Counted from the first letter of the stretch, positions 1 through 11,695 are shown. The stretch: DNA of 64,000 nt from Dolomedes plantarius (GCA_907164885.2 OU015493.1:119312693-119376692), one strand, 5' to 3'. Numbers and translations: made by a program. The notes: generated by a model from the sequence alone, not told the origin.

Positions 1-795
1 ATGTATGGAATAAATGCAATTAAATTTACTTTTCCGTGAGCAATTATGCAAAACTACCAGATTTTTTTATTTTATAATTCTACATGTTTACTGGAAGAAA
101 TATTGTCAAGCATAGAACTTGTACAGAATATTTAATTTCTTAAATGGGAGACGAACTAGTGAGAATAAATTTGCACTCTGAACTTCCGTCATTTATTAAT
201 GTTTTAAAAGAGAAAACTAAGATGTATAGTTAATATTAGATATATGTAAATAGATGCTCATTTAACGTTTAAGGCTATTTAGTTTAATCCCTTTTCTATC
301 CCTATAATCTTCGAATTTCCGACTATAATAAAATAATGTATACCTGTATGATAAGTGAAATGACAACGCTCTAATGAGAACACGATCTCCACAGATCTAA
401 ATAAGGATGCACCTCTGGTAAATAATAGGACCTTGGCCAGGTCAAGAGTATTAAAGATATTACTAAAATTAATAATTACGTAAACATAAGTGTTTTACAT
501 ACCATATATTTCTTTGAAGTATTTTTTAACCATAAGAAATATCATAGTGGGGTTAAAAACTTACTAGTCAGTGTTTGAATCCCGTATGGTGTGAAGTTTT
601 TGAAATCCTTGTATTGAATTATTTAATGGCGTATTAAATGAGTTTTATTTGTATGTTCATTTATATTATCTCAGGGCATTTGCGTAGCTATAATGATTAT
701 TAATAAATACTTGAACCATTAATTTTCTTTTCAATTCCGTCATTTTAAGATAAAAATATTTTTTCGAGGAATTTGGCAAAAGTGTTAGATAACTA

Positions 796-1795
796 AAGGG
801 TGTCCATAATTAAAATTTCCTACTTTAAAGTTGTCTACAGTCGAAACTATTGTTCAGAAAGCTGTGAAATTTTGTGTAGGACATATTGAAGGGATGGAAA
901 TTTGTTTGAGCGAATAAAAAAATTAGTTCAAAACTTCACCACCAGAGGACGTTTTTTGAAGAATTACACATTTACGACTGGTTCTTTACTTAAGATTTCA
1001 CCATCTTTTCATCCATAGGTCACCCTAACAGAATAACTCATACTCATTAAATTTTACAATCTTTAAAGTGATTGCAAAGTCAATCGGAAACTTGTTCGAT
1101 AACTAATTTTCGGACAAAAGATTTGAAGGAACGAAGAAGAAACAAATATGCAAATTAATTTTTGTCGACTTAGAGCAAAAGCTGTTATAAAACCTAGAAA
1201 CTTTCATGGAGATTTTGTTTTCAGCGTGCTTGCTATTGCTAATCGAAATGTCATCGTTACGATTACCGGATCGAGCTTTGTTAATAAAACTGTTTTACCA
1301 AAACGATAATTCAGCACGTTGCTCTCATCGAGCTGAAATAAGGGTATATTACAGGTCTACTTATATTACAGGTCTATGGTTTCTCTACGAAAATTTCGGA
1401 GTTTGAAGAGGATACGAAAAGGTCTATTGACTATTAAGGTCTTCGATTAATGGTGGCCAAATTTGAAGAAACTGGTTCTCAGCATTTCCCCGGACACACT
1501 GCGGTCAACTGTAGAACATGCTATCTTACGATTTCAAATGGTAGCTGAAAATGATGGCCGTAATGTTGAACATGTGTTGTTGAAATAAATTCTTTTAACT
1601 ATAGTATATGTTGGCTAAATGTGTAATTCATCAAAAAACGCCCTCTGGTGGTGGAATTTTGAACTAATTTTTTTTATTCGCTCAAAGAAATTCCCATCCC
1701 TTCAATATGTCCTACACAAAATTTCATAACTTTCTGAACAATAGTTTCGCCTGTAGACAACTTTAAAGTAGGGAAGTTTAATTATGGACACCCTG
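796..1795 (+). mobile_element. IS630/mariner-like (DUF4817-type) deletion derivative
   Basis: About 180-bp terminal inverted repeats face each other: 796-980 begins AAGGGTGTCCATAATTAAA, and 1620-1795 is its imperfect reverse complement ending GGACACCCTG. Between them are two pieces of a transposase of the arthropod family with an N-terminal homeodomain-like HTH (DUF4817 type, from memory). Around 1240-1310 reads LPDRALLIKLFYQND, and around 1450-1585 reads VAKFEETGS joined to STVEHAILRFQMVAENDG. The whole DDE catalytic core is missing, so this is a non-autonomous internal deletion. The family assignment rests on remembered protein consensus. Confidence 0.75.
1206..1588 (+). pseudogene. Transposase remnant: N-terminus fused to C-terminus, DDE core deleted
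   Basis: The frame at 1206-1406 contains the N-terminal motif DRALLIKLFYQNDNSA, typical of the DNA-binding head of these transposases. After frame breaks, KFEETGS (the end of the head) is followed within a few codons by TLRSTVEHAILRFQM and NVEHVLLK, the extreme C-terminus of full-length relatives. Roughly 250 intervening residues are absent. It cannot encode an active enzyme. Confidence 0.7.
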
Positions 1796-1826
1796 AATTT
1801 TGCCATGTATTATCATATAACTAACA

Positions 1827-2220
1827 TATATAACTAAAAATAAATATTCCAACAGAGCTAGATAATTATAAGAAGAATGCAGACAAAAAACATACAGAAA
1901 TCAAGCACTCAGGGCTCCACTCACCAGAGGCAAGATTCTGTAGTAGTGCCGGAACTGAACCAGAAATTGAGGTAACCGACTGGTCTCGTCATGAGGAAGC
2001 CTAACCAAATCAGTTACCTCAACGGGAACTTTCTGAGTAGGATGCAGGTATAACCAAAAGGCATCCCAAGGCCATCAATATGAGGATATGAAGCCACTGC
2101 GCAATCTTTTATTGAAAAGTTTTATGTTTTCATAGCTAGGGTAGATTTTAAGTTAATTTGTTTGGCAGTCTATGCTCGCTTTTTAATTTTTTGTTAGTTT
2201 GATTTGTTTATATTATTTTA
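1827..2220. repeat. Interspersed retroposon-like repeat R1, copy 1
   Basis: About 390 bp matching the interrupted copy at 21916-23205. The 13-bp direct repeat CATATAACTAACA flanks it (1814-1826 and 2221-2233), which fits a target-site duplication of a retroposed sequence. It contains CCGGAACTGAACCAG at about 1950, the empty-site equivalent of the hAT insertion in copy 2. I do not recognise the family and see no Pol III boxes or coding frame. Confidence 0.65.
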
Positions 2221-2691
2221 CATATAACTAACACGTCATATCTTAACAAAAAAAGAAAATTTATACCGCATCATTGTGCATTTAATCCAAGTATATTTTA
2301 AATAGGGAAATATATTACGAAAAAAAACAAATATGATGAATCCTTATATGGTTGTTATAGCGTGCCTGTGAGCAACAAAATCACTATTTTGCAAAGCCAA
2401 CTGCATATTTTTCGAATGAAGAAAACACATATCTGCCTAACCTAACATAACATAGCATGAAAAACTACTTTCTTATTCATACACTGCGATGTATTTTAAC
2501 GACGAAATCCCGCGTCTGATGCAAAAATGTTATCTAACATCTTTGCTTACCTAGATATCCTCCTTTTGTGCTCCAGTTTATGAATCACAATCTTGCCCAA
2601 AGGCATCTTTTCTATTCGCATGATAGTGTTCAAACTGTAGGTGCGAGGACGTTAAAAAATATTTAACACGTACCCCGCCTCTTGATATGTT

Positions 2692-2826
2692 AATAGACTC
2701 ACCATTAGATAGTTTTGTAAAACAAATTTTCTGTTACCTTAAATATCCTACAGCGTATCTCCGCAGTGATGACAGAAAGGACGTTCTGTATAAATAATTT
2801 TACAAAACTATCTGTTGGACTAAAGG
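2692..2826. repeat. Short inverted-repeat element (MITE-like)
   Basis: The left arm has AGATAGTTTTGTAAAAC and the right arm the reverse complement, centred on TTTTACAAAACTATCT, enclosing about 135 bp. Outer bases (GACTCACC versus GTCCAACA when inverted) also match partly. It is a small non-autonomous element or decayed foldback. Confidence 0.5.
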
Positions 2827-3204
2827 TGCATAGTAAACTGTTTAACGAACGTAGAGTTTTCTCATGTTAAATTAATCCTAGGAATACTCCTGGTTAATGT
2901 GTATAGTATCACCACTCTCTTCTTTAAAATAAAATGATAAATCTTTTTAAAAGTTAATTAAAAAAATAAAATTTTTATTAATAAATAAATTAGAGAAAAA
3001 GCCGAGAGTGAATATGCTCTCCCCCCCTCTCTCTGTTTCTTTCTCTATACATACAGTGGAATATCGATCGATCGTTCCCGAATCATCGTTTCCTGTATGT
3101 GTCGATTATTTCACCCAGTCCCGACTATCATATCGCTTTATGTTCCTGCATCTATCGTTCAGCTCGATCGATCCCTTGAAAAAAACGATAGATCGCGATT
3201 CTCT

Positions 3205-3214
3205 TGTATGTATG

Positions 3215-3292
<78 letters not shown>
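3205..3292. repeat. (TATG)n/(TA)n microsatellite
   Basis: A few TATG units run into an uninterrupted TA tract. The open frames here rich in Tyr-Ile are artefacts of this tract. Confidence 0.95.
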
Positions 3293-3294
<2 letters not shown>

Positions 3295-3385
3295 GGAGCC
3301 GAACCCCTTAACCCGCTAGCCTATATGGACATGGTCTGGAATACTTCCGGCCAGGGAGCATTAGGGACAACAAACAACAACATGT
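3291..3385 (+). repeat. SINE tail fragment
   Basis: This stretch (CCTATATGGACATGGTCTGG, then ACTTCCGGCC and an ACAACAAACAACAAC tail) matches the minus-strand tail half of the SINE at 59115-59453. The tRNA-like head is absent, apparently replaced by the TA microsatellite. Confidence 0.6.
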
Positions 3386-5163
3386 ATATATGTAAATAGT
3401 CTTCCAACATACATCGCATTAAAAGGAAGGAATCTGTAGACGATAAGAAAAAAATTCTGATGGATGTGAGAGCACACGTCCTGGCCATGACAGAAACTGG
3501 AAAAAGAGAACAGAGTACTGAAGAATTCCCTGTCCTAGATCTTTAAAGCAAGAAGAATGACTGCTTGTGTTCATAATAAAAGTGACGAAGTCACATTTTC
3601 CTCAAAATTATTACCATGGAGCAATATTATTTAGAAGGTGTTTGTTTTTTGGATCAAGAAAATGCGAGGCTAGAAGACACTTATTATATGTGCACCAAAA
3701 TTAGTAATGAAAAAAAGTATTTGGAAGTAATGATTGAATCAAATGTTTTTCATCTGTATATTTTTTAATGCTTTTTCCATTCATGAACTTTATTCTTTCT
3801 AATTTTTTTTGCGCTTCGGTATGTGTTTGTAGTAACGAGAGTCTACAGTATATATAGTTAACATTTTTCCTATTCATGAAGTAGATTTTGATATTTATAC
3901 TTTTAATGACATTCAAAGCATTATTATCAACGAGTATTTATTATAATATTTTGCTCAGAAAACCAGTAAAAAAAATCAATCAAATTTATAAAATCTCTTT
4001 ATTGCTTTCAGAAATTTTATAACTCTCTTATTGCATACTTTTAAATTTTTTATAAACTGTCTATTATGGTACTGAGTGTTGTTTCCCATTTTTTTTCGTT
4101 TTGGGGTAATTACAATCATTCAAATAAAGCAAGCGAAACATTTAAAGCTGAGCTAAAAGTATGAAGACCAAAAATAATTGAGATGTAAAATAAATTTTCC
4201 AGAAGAAAAAAACTATTAAATGTCTGAACTTAATGAGCCGTAATGTCAAAGTACAATTACGTTCAATTAGGCTGAAGGGAACATGCACTTAAATTCATTT
4301 CCCCAACTGCTTTATTTTATTATGCGCTTCAAGATTCTAGAAGTTTCTATCAGCGAATTTTTTCCTTCAAAAATTACTCAAGGGGGGCATTCAGTACGTT
4401 TTAAAAATTATTTTTCTCCAGAGGTGCGAGGAATCTGGACATTTCAAATTTAAACTGTTTTTTTTTTCTCTTTAAGTCTGAATGCTTGTGGTTAAAGTGA
4501 AAGTGCTAATGTCAGACGCTACAATCTCCAGAAGTAGGGGACTGAATAAAATTACGCAACAACTCAACGGTGAGAAATATTTTAATACCATAGAGGAAAG
4601 GCATTAACAAAGAAAAAAAGGTCTTAATGTCTTACAAAAAATACATTTTGTAAAATAAATTTGTTAGAGCTATAAACATAATGCAGATTCTTTTAGGATC
4701 ATTGTGCGGATATTTGCAACTGAACTCGTTTAAGCATAGGAATAAATATTTTTAAAATAAAATTTTTTAAATCGGAAAATTTAGATTAACTACATTTAAA
4801 GTATTTGTCTATAGTGACACTAAAAAATTAATGAGAAATATTGAAGAATAAAAAAACTTTTTAAAATCAAATTTCTAAATGACTGAAATAAAAAGCGTTT
4901 GTACAGTGTCATTTATTGAACTTGTGGCGACCAGAGTACGTCAGAGTTTGCGTACTCCCTCAGAGTTGAATCGGACTTTGAGACGTATGCGATGTGCGAT
5001 TTGCGTTTGCATTCCGGAGCGGAGAAATTGCTGATGAATTGCAGTCTACTAGTGGCTCTCCTTGTAACACAAGTTTCACGTGTATTTTTATTATATTTTA
5101 TTTTTCATACTGTGGGTTCATCTGTTGAAATTTTTTTATAGATTAAAGAGTAATGTAAAGTTA

Positions 5164-6494
5164 CCGTCAACTGGGGTAACTTTGTCCCATTTTTCGTGTT
5201 TATTTCACAGGAAAAGCAAATAATAGTTGTAAACCAATAAAAATTTGATATGGTAAGTGGTTTATATTGTTTTAAACATATTTAATTGTAATATAAACCA
5301 TTGTTAAAGAATACATACAAACTTTAACCAATTTTTTAATTTTTTTAATTTTTGGGGTAATGTTACCTTGAATTGGGGTAACTTTGGCCCAGCTCTTGAA
5401 AACCAAACATTCAAATTGTTGCGATAGCTTAGGCCAATGTTAGACCATGTACAAGTATTGCCAAATTACCTATCAATAATATCTTACCTAATCCGAATTA
5501 ATCTCAAGCTTAATTTGGAAAAAATCAATAAATCCACATTTTTTCTATGCAAAAGTGATTTTATTTTTAAATTACAAGTAGAATTTTCAAAGAAAAGAAA
5601 ATAATAATAGATAAACAGTAAACAGCAATTTAACAGTCTTATTTGTTTTGATGAATTGATAGTCCATACTATGGAGAAGAAACAATCCAGTTCTGGAACA
5701 ATAAACTGATTCCTCTTTGACTCGATTTTCGGAGGATTGATTTTCCCGCACACTTCTTCCCACTCATAATTTATACAGTCTTGTTTTTCTGGCCAACGCC
5801 AAAATTTGAGCTTTCTTCTCATACATTCCACAGTCGGTCGATATCTATTAAACTTAAAATCTTTCCCGGATATTGAACACCATCGTACTTCACAATAACA
5901 AAATCCTCTACAGCATACATGTACAAGTTCAGATTCCGCCTGTCTTTAACATTTACTTGCTTGTTTATAATGTTTTGTTTATTACTTTCTGACGAGCTGG
6001 AGCACTGCCGTTTTCTCCCCTTTGAAACTGGACCCTTTTTAGAAGTAGAAGTAGTAGTTTGAGTAACTTTGGCCCAACTGCTATGGGCCAAAGTTACCCC
6101 AAGACCTGGGACAAAGTTTGCCTAATGTAGTAAATATTTATTAATTGGCAGACCCCAAAATAAATCAAGATAATGACAGTGAAAATAGTTGAAACAATTA
6201 ATAATAAACTGAGGCAGTTCGCTTACTTGCTCTGAATCACGTATCATTTACGAGGAAAAGTTGGAAGACAACAACAATATACATTTTAGTGATACCAAAG
6301 TGGAGCAGCACTGTAGTTGTGGTAAACTGAGGAACTACAAGACCATGTGAAAGTCAAGGCAGTACTGCCACCTATGGGCCCTTGCAATAAATAAGCGATA
6401 ATCACTCTCCTTTGTGTAGATACAACACATACAATCTTTTTTTGTTTGTTGGGCCAAAGTAGCCCGCAAGGGCCAAAGTTACCCCAGTTGACAG
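5164..6494 (-). mobile_element. TA-flanked DNA transposon with CTGTCAACTGGGG termini
   Basis: The inverted termini CCGTCAACTGGGGTAACTTTG (left) and CTGTCAACTGGGG...(right, inverted) are each preceded by TA, suggesting a Tc1/mariner/pogo-type TA duplication. Further copies of the GGGGTAACTTTGGCCC motif lie inside at about 5371 and 6070. The 1.3-kb interior holds a broken minus-strand reading frame. Confidence 0.7.
5484..6091 (-). pseudogene. C-terminal part of a DNA-transposon protein, frameshifted
   Basis: Two overlapping minus frames make one protein. At 6091-5819 a Lys/Ser-rich basic stretch is followed by DFVIVKYDGVQYPGKI. At 5831-5484 it continues KFWRWPEKQDCINYEWEEV then INPPKIESKRNQFIVPEL. 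The F-x-V-x-Y-x-G-x-x-Y/F-P-G and W-x-W-P-E-K-x-D motifs recur in C-terminal tails of transposase-like proteins that I loosely associate with pogo/Tigger DDE_1 elements; this is not firm. The junction near 5825 is a frameshift. No DDE catalytic core remains, so the product is inactive. Confidence 0.6.
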
Positions 6495-9442
6495 TACAAT
6501 GATTCCTGATCACCTGTGAGTGGAATATCCATATGTGAGTTTTTGCAGTAGGCAACCTCAAATTTATGAAAGCTTCGTTCACATTTTGTTTAAGCTTAAA
6601 AAATTTCTACAATGCAATTCATTTAAAAAGTACAAATAGTTCATTTTTTTAGTACAGCAAACAAGGCTTTATGAAATGCTATATTTTAAACTTCAGTGTT
6701 TTACATAATTTAAATAAGTTCAAACTTTTTCGAAAAACCATATTTTTCATTTTGCCATTAAAACTTGTGCATTAATTAGGATGGGTTCAAAGTTCAGTGT
6801 TTTATTCAAAAGATGTAATTTGATTTACATCTCAAGTATTACAGGCACATCCAATATAAAAGTTTTAATTGCAAGTTGAAGGTAACACACTCATGAAACA
6901 AAACTCACTCCTGACAATGCTGTTTCTTCGAGCACTGGTTTTAAAATCTGCTACAACTGGTAAAGTTTCCATTTCCATTGAATACAATTTGAATAAGGGT
7001 AATGCAGAATCTGTAGCACAGCTATTACCAATCGGTCAATTTATGCGACGAGACTATTCCTAAGATTGCTAACATAGGAGTTAAGTTTTGTAGCGAGGAA
7101 TGAAACTTTAAGAGCAAAAAATAATGGAGAAAAAATATTTGAATTGAATAAATTTTAATGAAAAATCATGGCAATTGTAAATTGTTTAGTAGAGGCAGTT
7201 ATATTTTCCAAAACTAGATTCAAGAGAAAATCAAACTTTTAGCGCCAAGTTAAGGGGCGCAAAAGGGCTTCCAAATGCCGAAACTTCAGTTTTTCTTCTA
7301 AAGATGTGCATAAGAACGTTTTATCAATGCAGATCAAAAATCAATTTCTGATTTGCATAAAATAAAACTTCAAACGTTATTAGCTTGTTAAAGACTCATA
7401 ACGGAAGATTTATGGACGACAGGGTTGAAAATGTTTATCTTTGACTTTTAGAGGATAAGGCATGTATTTTTGTAATGCATTTAGAGGTTAAGGCATGTAT
7501 TTAGCTGCGTAATGTTGGTAGTAGAATGCATTACAAAAAAGCAATTTCAGAAGGCGATATTCACCAAATAAGATTTCAAGAATGTGGCCTTTATTATTCA
7601 AACTATGGGTCCTTTCACTTTTAAATTTACTAGAGTTTCCTGAGACGATTGTATTTAAGTTATTCCTCATTTAATAGTTCGATGTATTTGTCATTTTACT
7701 CACATTAATTATCTACAATATTTAAAATATGAATAATTTATCATTCGATCTCGAGGAATGAACTAAGGAGGTAAAAAAATTTGTTATTCCAAAAAAATAA
7801 TTACCATGTACCTCTAATTACTCTTTCTACATTTTTTAACTGTATGTTAGACTGTTTTAATAAGAAGAATCATTAAATATTTAGAATTTAATTAAAAGAG
7901 ATACGTATTCTTGACGGTTAGCTGATGGGAAAAAATTGATTTTTGCTTATCCTTACTGGGGAGTTAAGGACTTGTAACATTCTAAATCGATTTTCTTGTA
8001 AAAAATTGAAATCAAGCGATTTCATACCTAAAAAGCTGAAACAGATCTTTTAGAGACTACCGTTTGAAAGTATGTTCATTCAAACCATCTGAGCTCTGTT
8101 ACAAATAAAATGAAAAACACGTGAGTATTTGGTACATTTATTAAACGTGTATAGTTTTGTTCATTTCGAGGAGAATGCATTTTCCTGTTCATGCCATTAA
8201 ACTTAGAAAATTTTCACAATGCTGAACAAGATGTATTTTTCAAGAATGTGATGTACTTCAGCGAAAAAGTGTTTTTTAAATCTAGGAATCTAGATACCTG
8301 AAATTATATCCATAACATTTTTAAGGCCTTGTTTTCGTAATTTCGGAAACTATCTGTTAACTCATTCATTTCTACTTATCAAATAAGGAAAATTTTAGAT
8401 GAAAATTATTTTTTTTTAAATAAGGAAATTTTTGATTTCCATGGATTGTTTAAATGGAACTTTGCAAGTTACTGTCTACAATATTTAGAACTGTTCTAAT
8501 TAAACTAAGTGATATGCTGCAATTCTATTGAACTTGAAACAGGTTACCTAACAGTTGGTTACTTTCTTTAGATATGAATGCACATTTACAATTACGTACA
8601 TTTTTTTTGGTACATAGAAGTTAATAGCGTTTTTATTGTATTCTAATGGGTTCCAATACATTTATGTATATATTTTCTTGCCTTAGGATCCCCTAATCAA
8701 AATTTCTGGAGTAAATGAGAACCAATACCATATGTTTTTACATTTTCAGAAACCACTAGAGCAGTACTCTATACTTCAAAAGTTTTTAAATATATTAGTG
8801 GATTTATAGCTCCCACGTCAGTCGCTAAAATTACTGTGCAATCAGGTTCACAATGGCCTCCTATTAGTATTTTTTCTTTTAATCCTTTTTAAATACTGTA
8901 ATTTTATTGGCTCTTGGAGTATGGGTAACACTCTCATCAGTTGATTTTAAAAGAAGATTGAGATGGAGTTAAAATTAGTGTTAATATTCTTTAATAGTTT
9001 TTATTAAAGAAAATTAACACTAGTATATTCTAAAATAATAACTATTAAGGAATTAAATAATGACTGTTAAAGTAATCTATCCAAGTTAGTATTAAAGAAT
9101 AGTCCAAGTTAATATTCTTTAATATTAACTTGGATGTTAAGTTTGTATTTTTTAATATCGCAGGGTTTTGAATATTATATATCTTCTACTAGTATTAGAG
9201 ATTCTGTATTTGGCTCTACTTTTTTCTAGAGCTACTGGTTTTCATGTAATTGTTGAGATGATGTTTTTATTTATCGTTTAGATAGACATTTTTCAAAAGT
9301 CATCATTTTGCATTTGATATATTTACTCGAATATGTCACAGAGTACAAAGGTATTTTAAGTACCATAAAATCCCAAATAATTGTAGAGATTAACGCTGCA
9401 CTTGGTATAAGTACACCTGTAAAATTAAAAGTAAATACTCAC
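6495..9442. other. AT-rich sequence, presumably KCNQ intron
   Basis: No exon, RNA gene or complete element seen. Around 8950-9165 are several short palindromes built on AAGTTAATATTCTTTAATAT. The KCNQ pore-filter exon is not here. Confidence 0.6.
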
Positions 9443-9571
9443 CACACCCCACCACAAGGCGTCAGCGAAGTTGCTGAATTTTTGGGAGTTGGATTCTTTT
9501 TCTGCTAAGAACACGAGGAACGAGGAAAAGATGAGGCCGAGGAAACCAATGTACAGTGTGGTGATGAGTTC
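9443..9571 (-). CDS. KCNQ: KCNQ exon encoding S5 and the pore turret
   Basis: This 129-bp exon (43 codons) follows a TTTTCGCAG acceptor and ends at a GTGAGT donor at 9442. It begins in phase 0 with [20 protein letters not shown], the S5 helix. It continues through the turret ([14 protein letters not shown]) to ADALWWGV, the start of the pore helix. It is one codon longer than the 126-bp vertebrate exon I recall, and the extra residue falls in the variable turret. The next exon should carry the T-I/V-G-Y-G-D filter, but no such sequence is visible on the minus strand between 1 and 9442, so the next intron exceeds 9.4 kb. Confidence 0.95.
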
Positions 9572-10123
9572 CTGCGAAAACAGAGAAAATTAGACATGGA
9601 AAAGGTAGATGAATGCTCCAACTTGAAAAAATCGGTAACTTTTTATTAGCAGTTTTACAGAATGTATAAATAAATATGTTTGTACAAGGGACCGAGATAC
9701 CTTAAAAATGGCACCACACTATTGAAGCCATCTGTCCTATCGAACGTGTGCCATTTATGAGGATCATTTTGGAGGAAGTTTACATATTTTAGTCTCGTGC
9801 CGAAAGCACTGCAATGTAATCAGAACCGTCTCAAATTGAAAGTCACGAATTCTAGTTCATGACCAAATCTGCAAGAATATACCAAGAATATAACGAGAAT
9901 TTTGTTGCTGTTGTTGTTGTTACATATGTACGACTGGAACTTAATCCATACAAGTCTGGTCACTCACTCAACATACAAAAAATATAAAAACACATGACAA
10001 CAAAAAAGTAACCACAAGATACAATAAAAAATGACCAAAAGGCCTTAAAACCAGTTAAAAACATTAAAAAAGTTAAAAAGCCAGAAGCACAATAATTGAA
10101 GACCGGGAGATCAGGATATAAGT

Positions 10124-10620
10124 TCTCTGGTCCTCCAATAGAGAGCACACAAATCACCATTCTGCCGTAAGTTACAGTCTAGTTACGAGCAAACAAGTAG
10201 GCGAGCTTTATTCATATTTTCATTCTCACATAAGGTGCATAGGCTGGAACTCACAATCCCTATTTTGGCCCGATGTTCAGCCAGACAGTCTCTGGCCCTC
10301 CATTAGAGAATACACAAATCACCCTTTTGCCATAAGTTAAAGTCTAGTTACGAGCAAACAAGTAGGCGAGCTTTATTCATATTTTCATTCTCACATAAGG
10401 TGTATAGGCTGGAACTAACAATCCCTATTTTGGCCCGATGTTTAGCAGGACATTCTCTGGCCCTCCATTAGAGAACACACAAATCACCCTTCTGCCGTAA
10501 GTTAAAGTCTAGTTACGAGCAAACAAGTAGGCGAGCTTTATTCATATTTTCATTCTCACATAAGGTGCATAGACTGGAACTCACAATCCCTATTTTGGCC
10601 AGATGTTCAGCCAGACAGTC
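10124..10620. repeat. Three tandem copies of the LINE C-terminal segment
   Basis: Each unit (about 164 bp) carries CTGCCGTAAGTTA or CATAAGTTAAAG, ACGAGCAAACAAGTAGGCG and CTATTTTGGCCCGATGTT, with only a few differences. The duplication therefore arose after or late in the decay of this LINE. Confidence 0.9.
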
Positions 10621-10945
10621 ATGTCCTGTTCTTAGTCTATAATTGGCCACGGCCTCTTTCCGTGTTTTATGACTAAATTTTATCCAGTCATCCCCTATAG
10701 ACTCCCAGACTTTTCCCTTGGAAATGGATGATATTTCATTAATATATGACGAAATAACCTTGTCTCGAATAATTTCGCCTAAAGGAGTCAAGAGGGATAG
10801 AACACTGTCCAGGATATTCTTCTGTCCCTTTTTTGGCCAATAAATCAGCCCTTTCATTACAATCTATGTCTACATGTGAAGGTATCCACTGAAAAGCAAA
10901 TAACGAGTGTTTTATGAGTAAGCTTTTTGAACAATCGTCGTTTTC
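10140..10945 (-). pseudogene. LINE pol fragment (RNase H to C-terminal Cys motif)
   Basis: Reading down from 10945, one frame gives SLFAFQWIPSHVDIDCNERA followed by DLLAKKG, the RNase H motif W-I-P-S-H...N-E-R-A-D of LINE pols. Near 10790 the frame shifts into the one spanning 10857-10513, which carries ANYRLRTGHDCLAEHL and the Cys motif SSLCTLCENENM. The natural C-terminus GGPENLYPDLPVF appears in the last unit near 10100-10140. The catalytic RT and the 5' part are missing. The frameshift and repeats make it non-functional. Confidence 0.8.
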
Positions 10946-11339
10946 TATTTTTCCCCCTCAGACATGCTGGGAGTTTAAATACATGTAGTACATGCTAAGC
11001 TCAGATGGGAAATAAGAAATTTTAACTCGTAAATTTTGAATAAAGCTTACAAAAAGAAAAGAAGTTATTATCCAATTAACTTTTCCAAAACAGAAAACAC
11101 AGGAAAGATTCTTTTTACCACTTCTATTAGGGTTGAACAATAATAACTAAGACATCACTTGTTTGTCTTTATGCGATACTTATATTGAACAGTCCAAATA
11201 TTTATTCATTCTGCTCTGCGGCTGGATATCATAAATATGCCCAGATTTATAAACGTTTGTTTTTTAATTTACACTAGTATGCATTTTGGTGAAAATAAAA
11301 TCAATCAAGGATAGTTATTGATTGCGATAAGTGCATGTT

Positions 11340-11695
11340 TCTTTCAATTCATGGCATAGTTGGTGGTTGGTTGAGAGAGCTACTGTCAACTTTTGAAACA
11401 CGAAGCCTCAAACTGACCAGAACCTACTGCTTAAAGCCGATTCCGGACGTTTACTGTATCCACGCCATTTGACCCTGCAATGAATCTGCAGATCGGAAAG
11501 TCGTTAGATGAGGTCAACGGGCAGGGGAAGGTACGAATCCTCCAGATGTAGTACCTAGGTTTCTCGGAAAACCTGTTTGGGGCAACAGGGGTGGTGTTGG
11601 TCACTTACAAAGGATCACCATGTAGGTGTACAAACTTCTCAAGCGGATGCTTCTTCGTGGGCGAATGGCGGAAGACAATGCCCGTCACGTTATTA
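11340..11695. repeat. Unclassified interspersed repeat R4, copy 1
   Basis: A GC-richer block that shares part of its sequence (GAGAGCTACTG, CTGCTTAAAGCCGATTCCGG) with 27210-27365 (GAGCTACTG, CTGTTTAGAGCCAATTTCGA). It has a B-box-like GGTACGAATCC but no convincing A box. Family unknown. Confidence 0.45.

Larger units (their letters stand above)
2238..5163. other. AT-rich intronic or intergenic sequence
   Basis: Apart from the inverted repeat at 2692, the microsatellite and the SINE fragment, I see nothing. A GC-richer block at about 4925-5060 (GTGGCGACCAGAGTACGTC) is unassigned. Confidence 0.5.
9903..10945 (-). mobile_element. 5'-truncated LINE with RNase H and triplicated C-terminus
   Basis: The minus strand encodes the end of a non-LTR retrotransposon pol followed by a 3' UTR, and ends with an AACAACAACAACAGCAAC tail near 9903. 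Between about 10124 and 10620, a unit of about 164 bp is repeated three times in direct orientation (starts near 10124, 10289 and 10452); each covers the Cys-rich C-terminus. I would place it in the I/Jockey group on the RNase H plus Cys-rich tail, without certainty. Confidence 0.8.

Noticed and set aside
4920..5060. GC-richer block starting TGTGGCGACCAGAG as a possible solo LTR
   Set aside because: No second terminus, target duplication or polyadenylation signal could be identified.
1..9442. Search for the KCNQ pore-filter exon (G-Y-G-D)
   Set aside because: No minus-strand sequence encoding T-I/V-G-Y-G-D with splice sites was found. It must lie outside the window.
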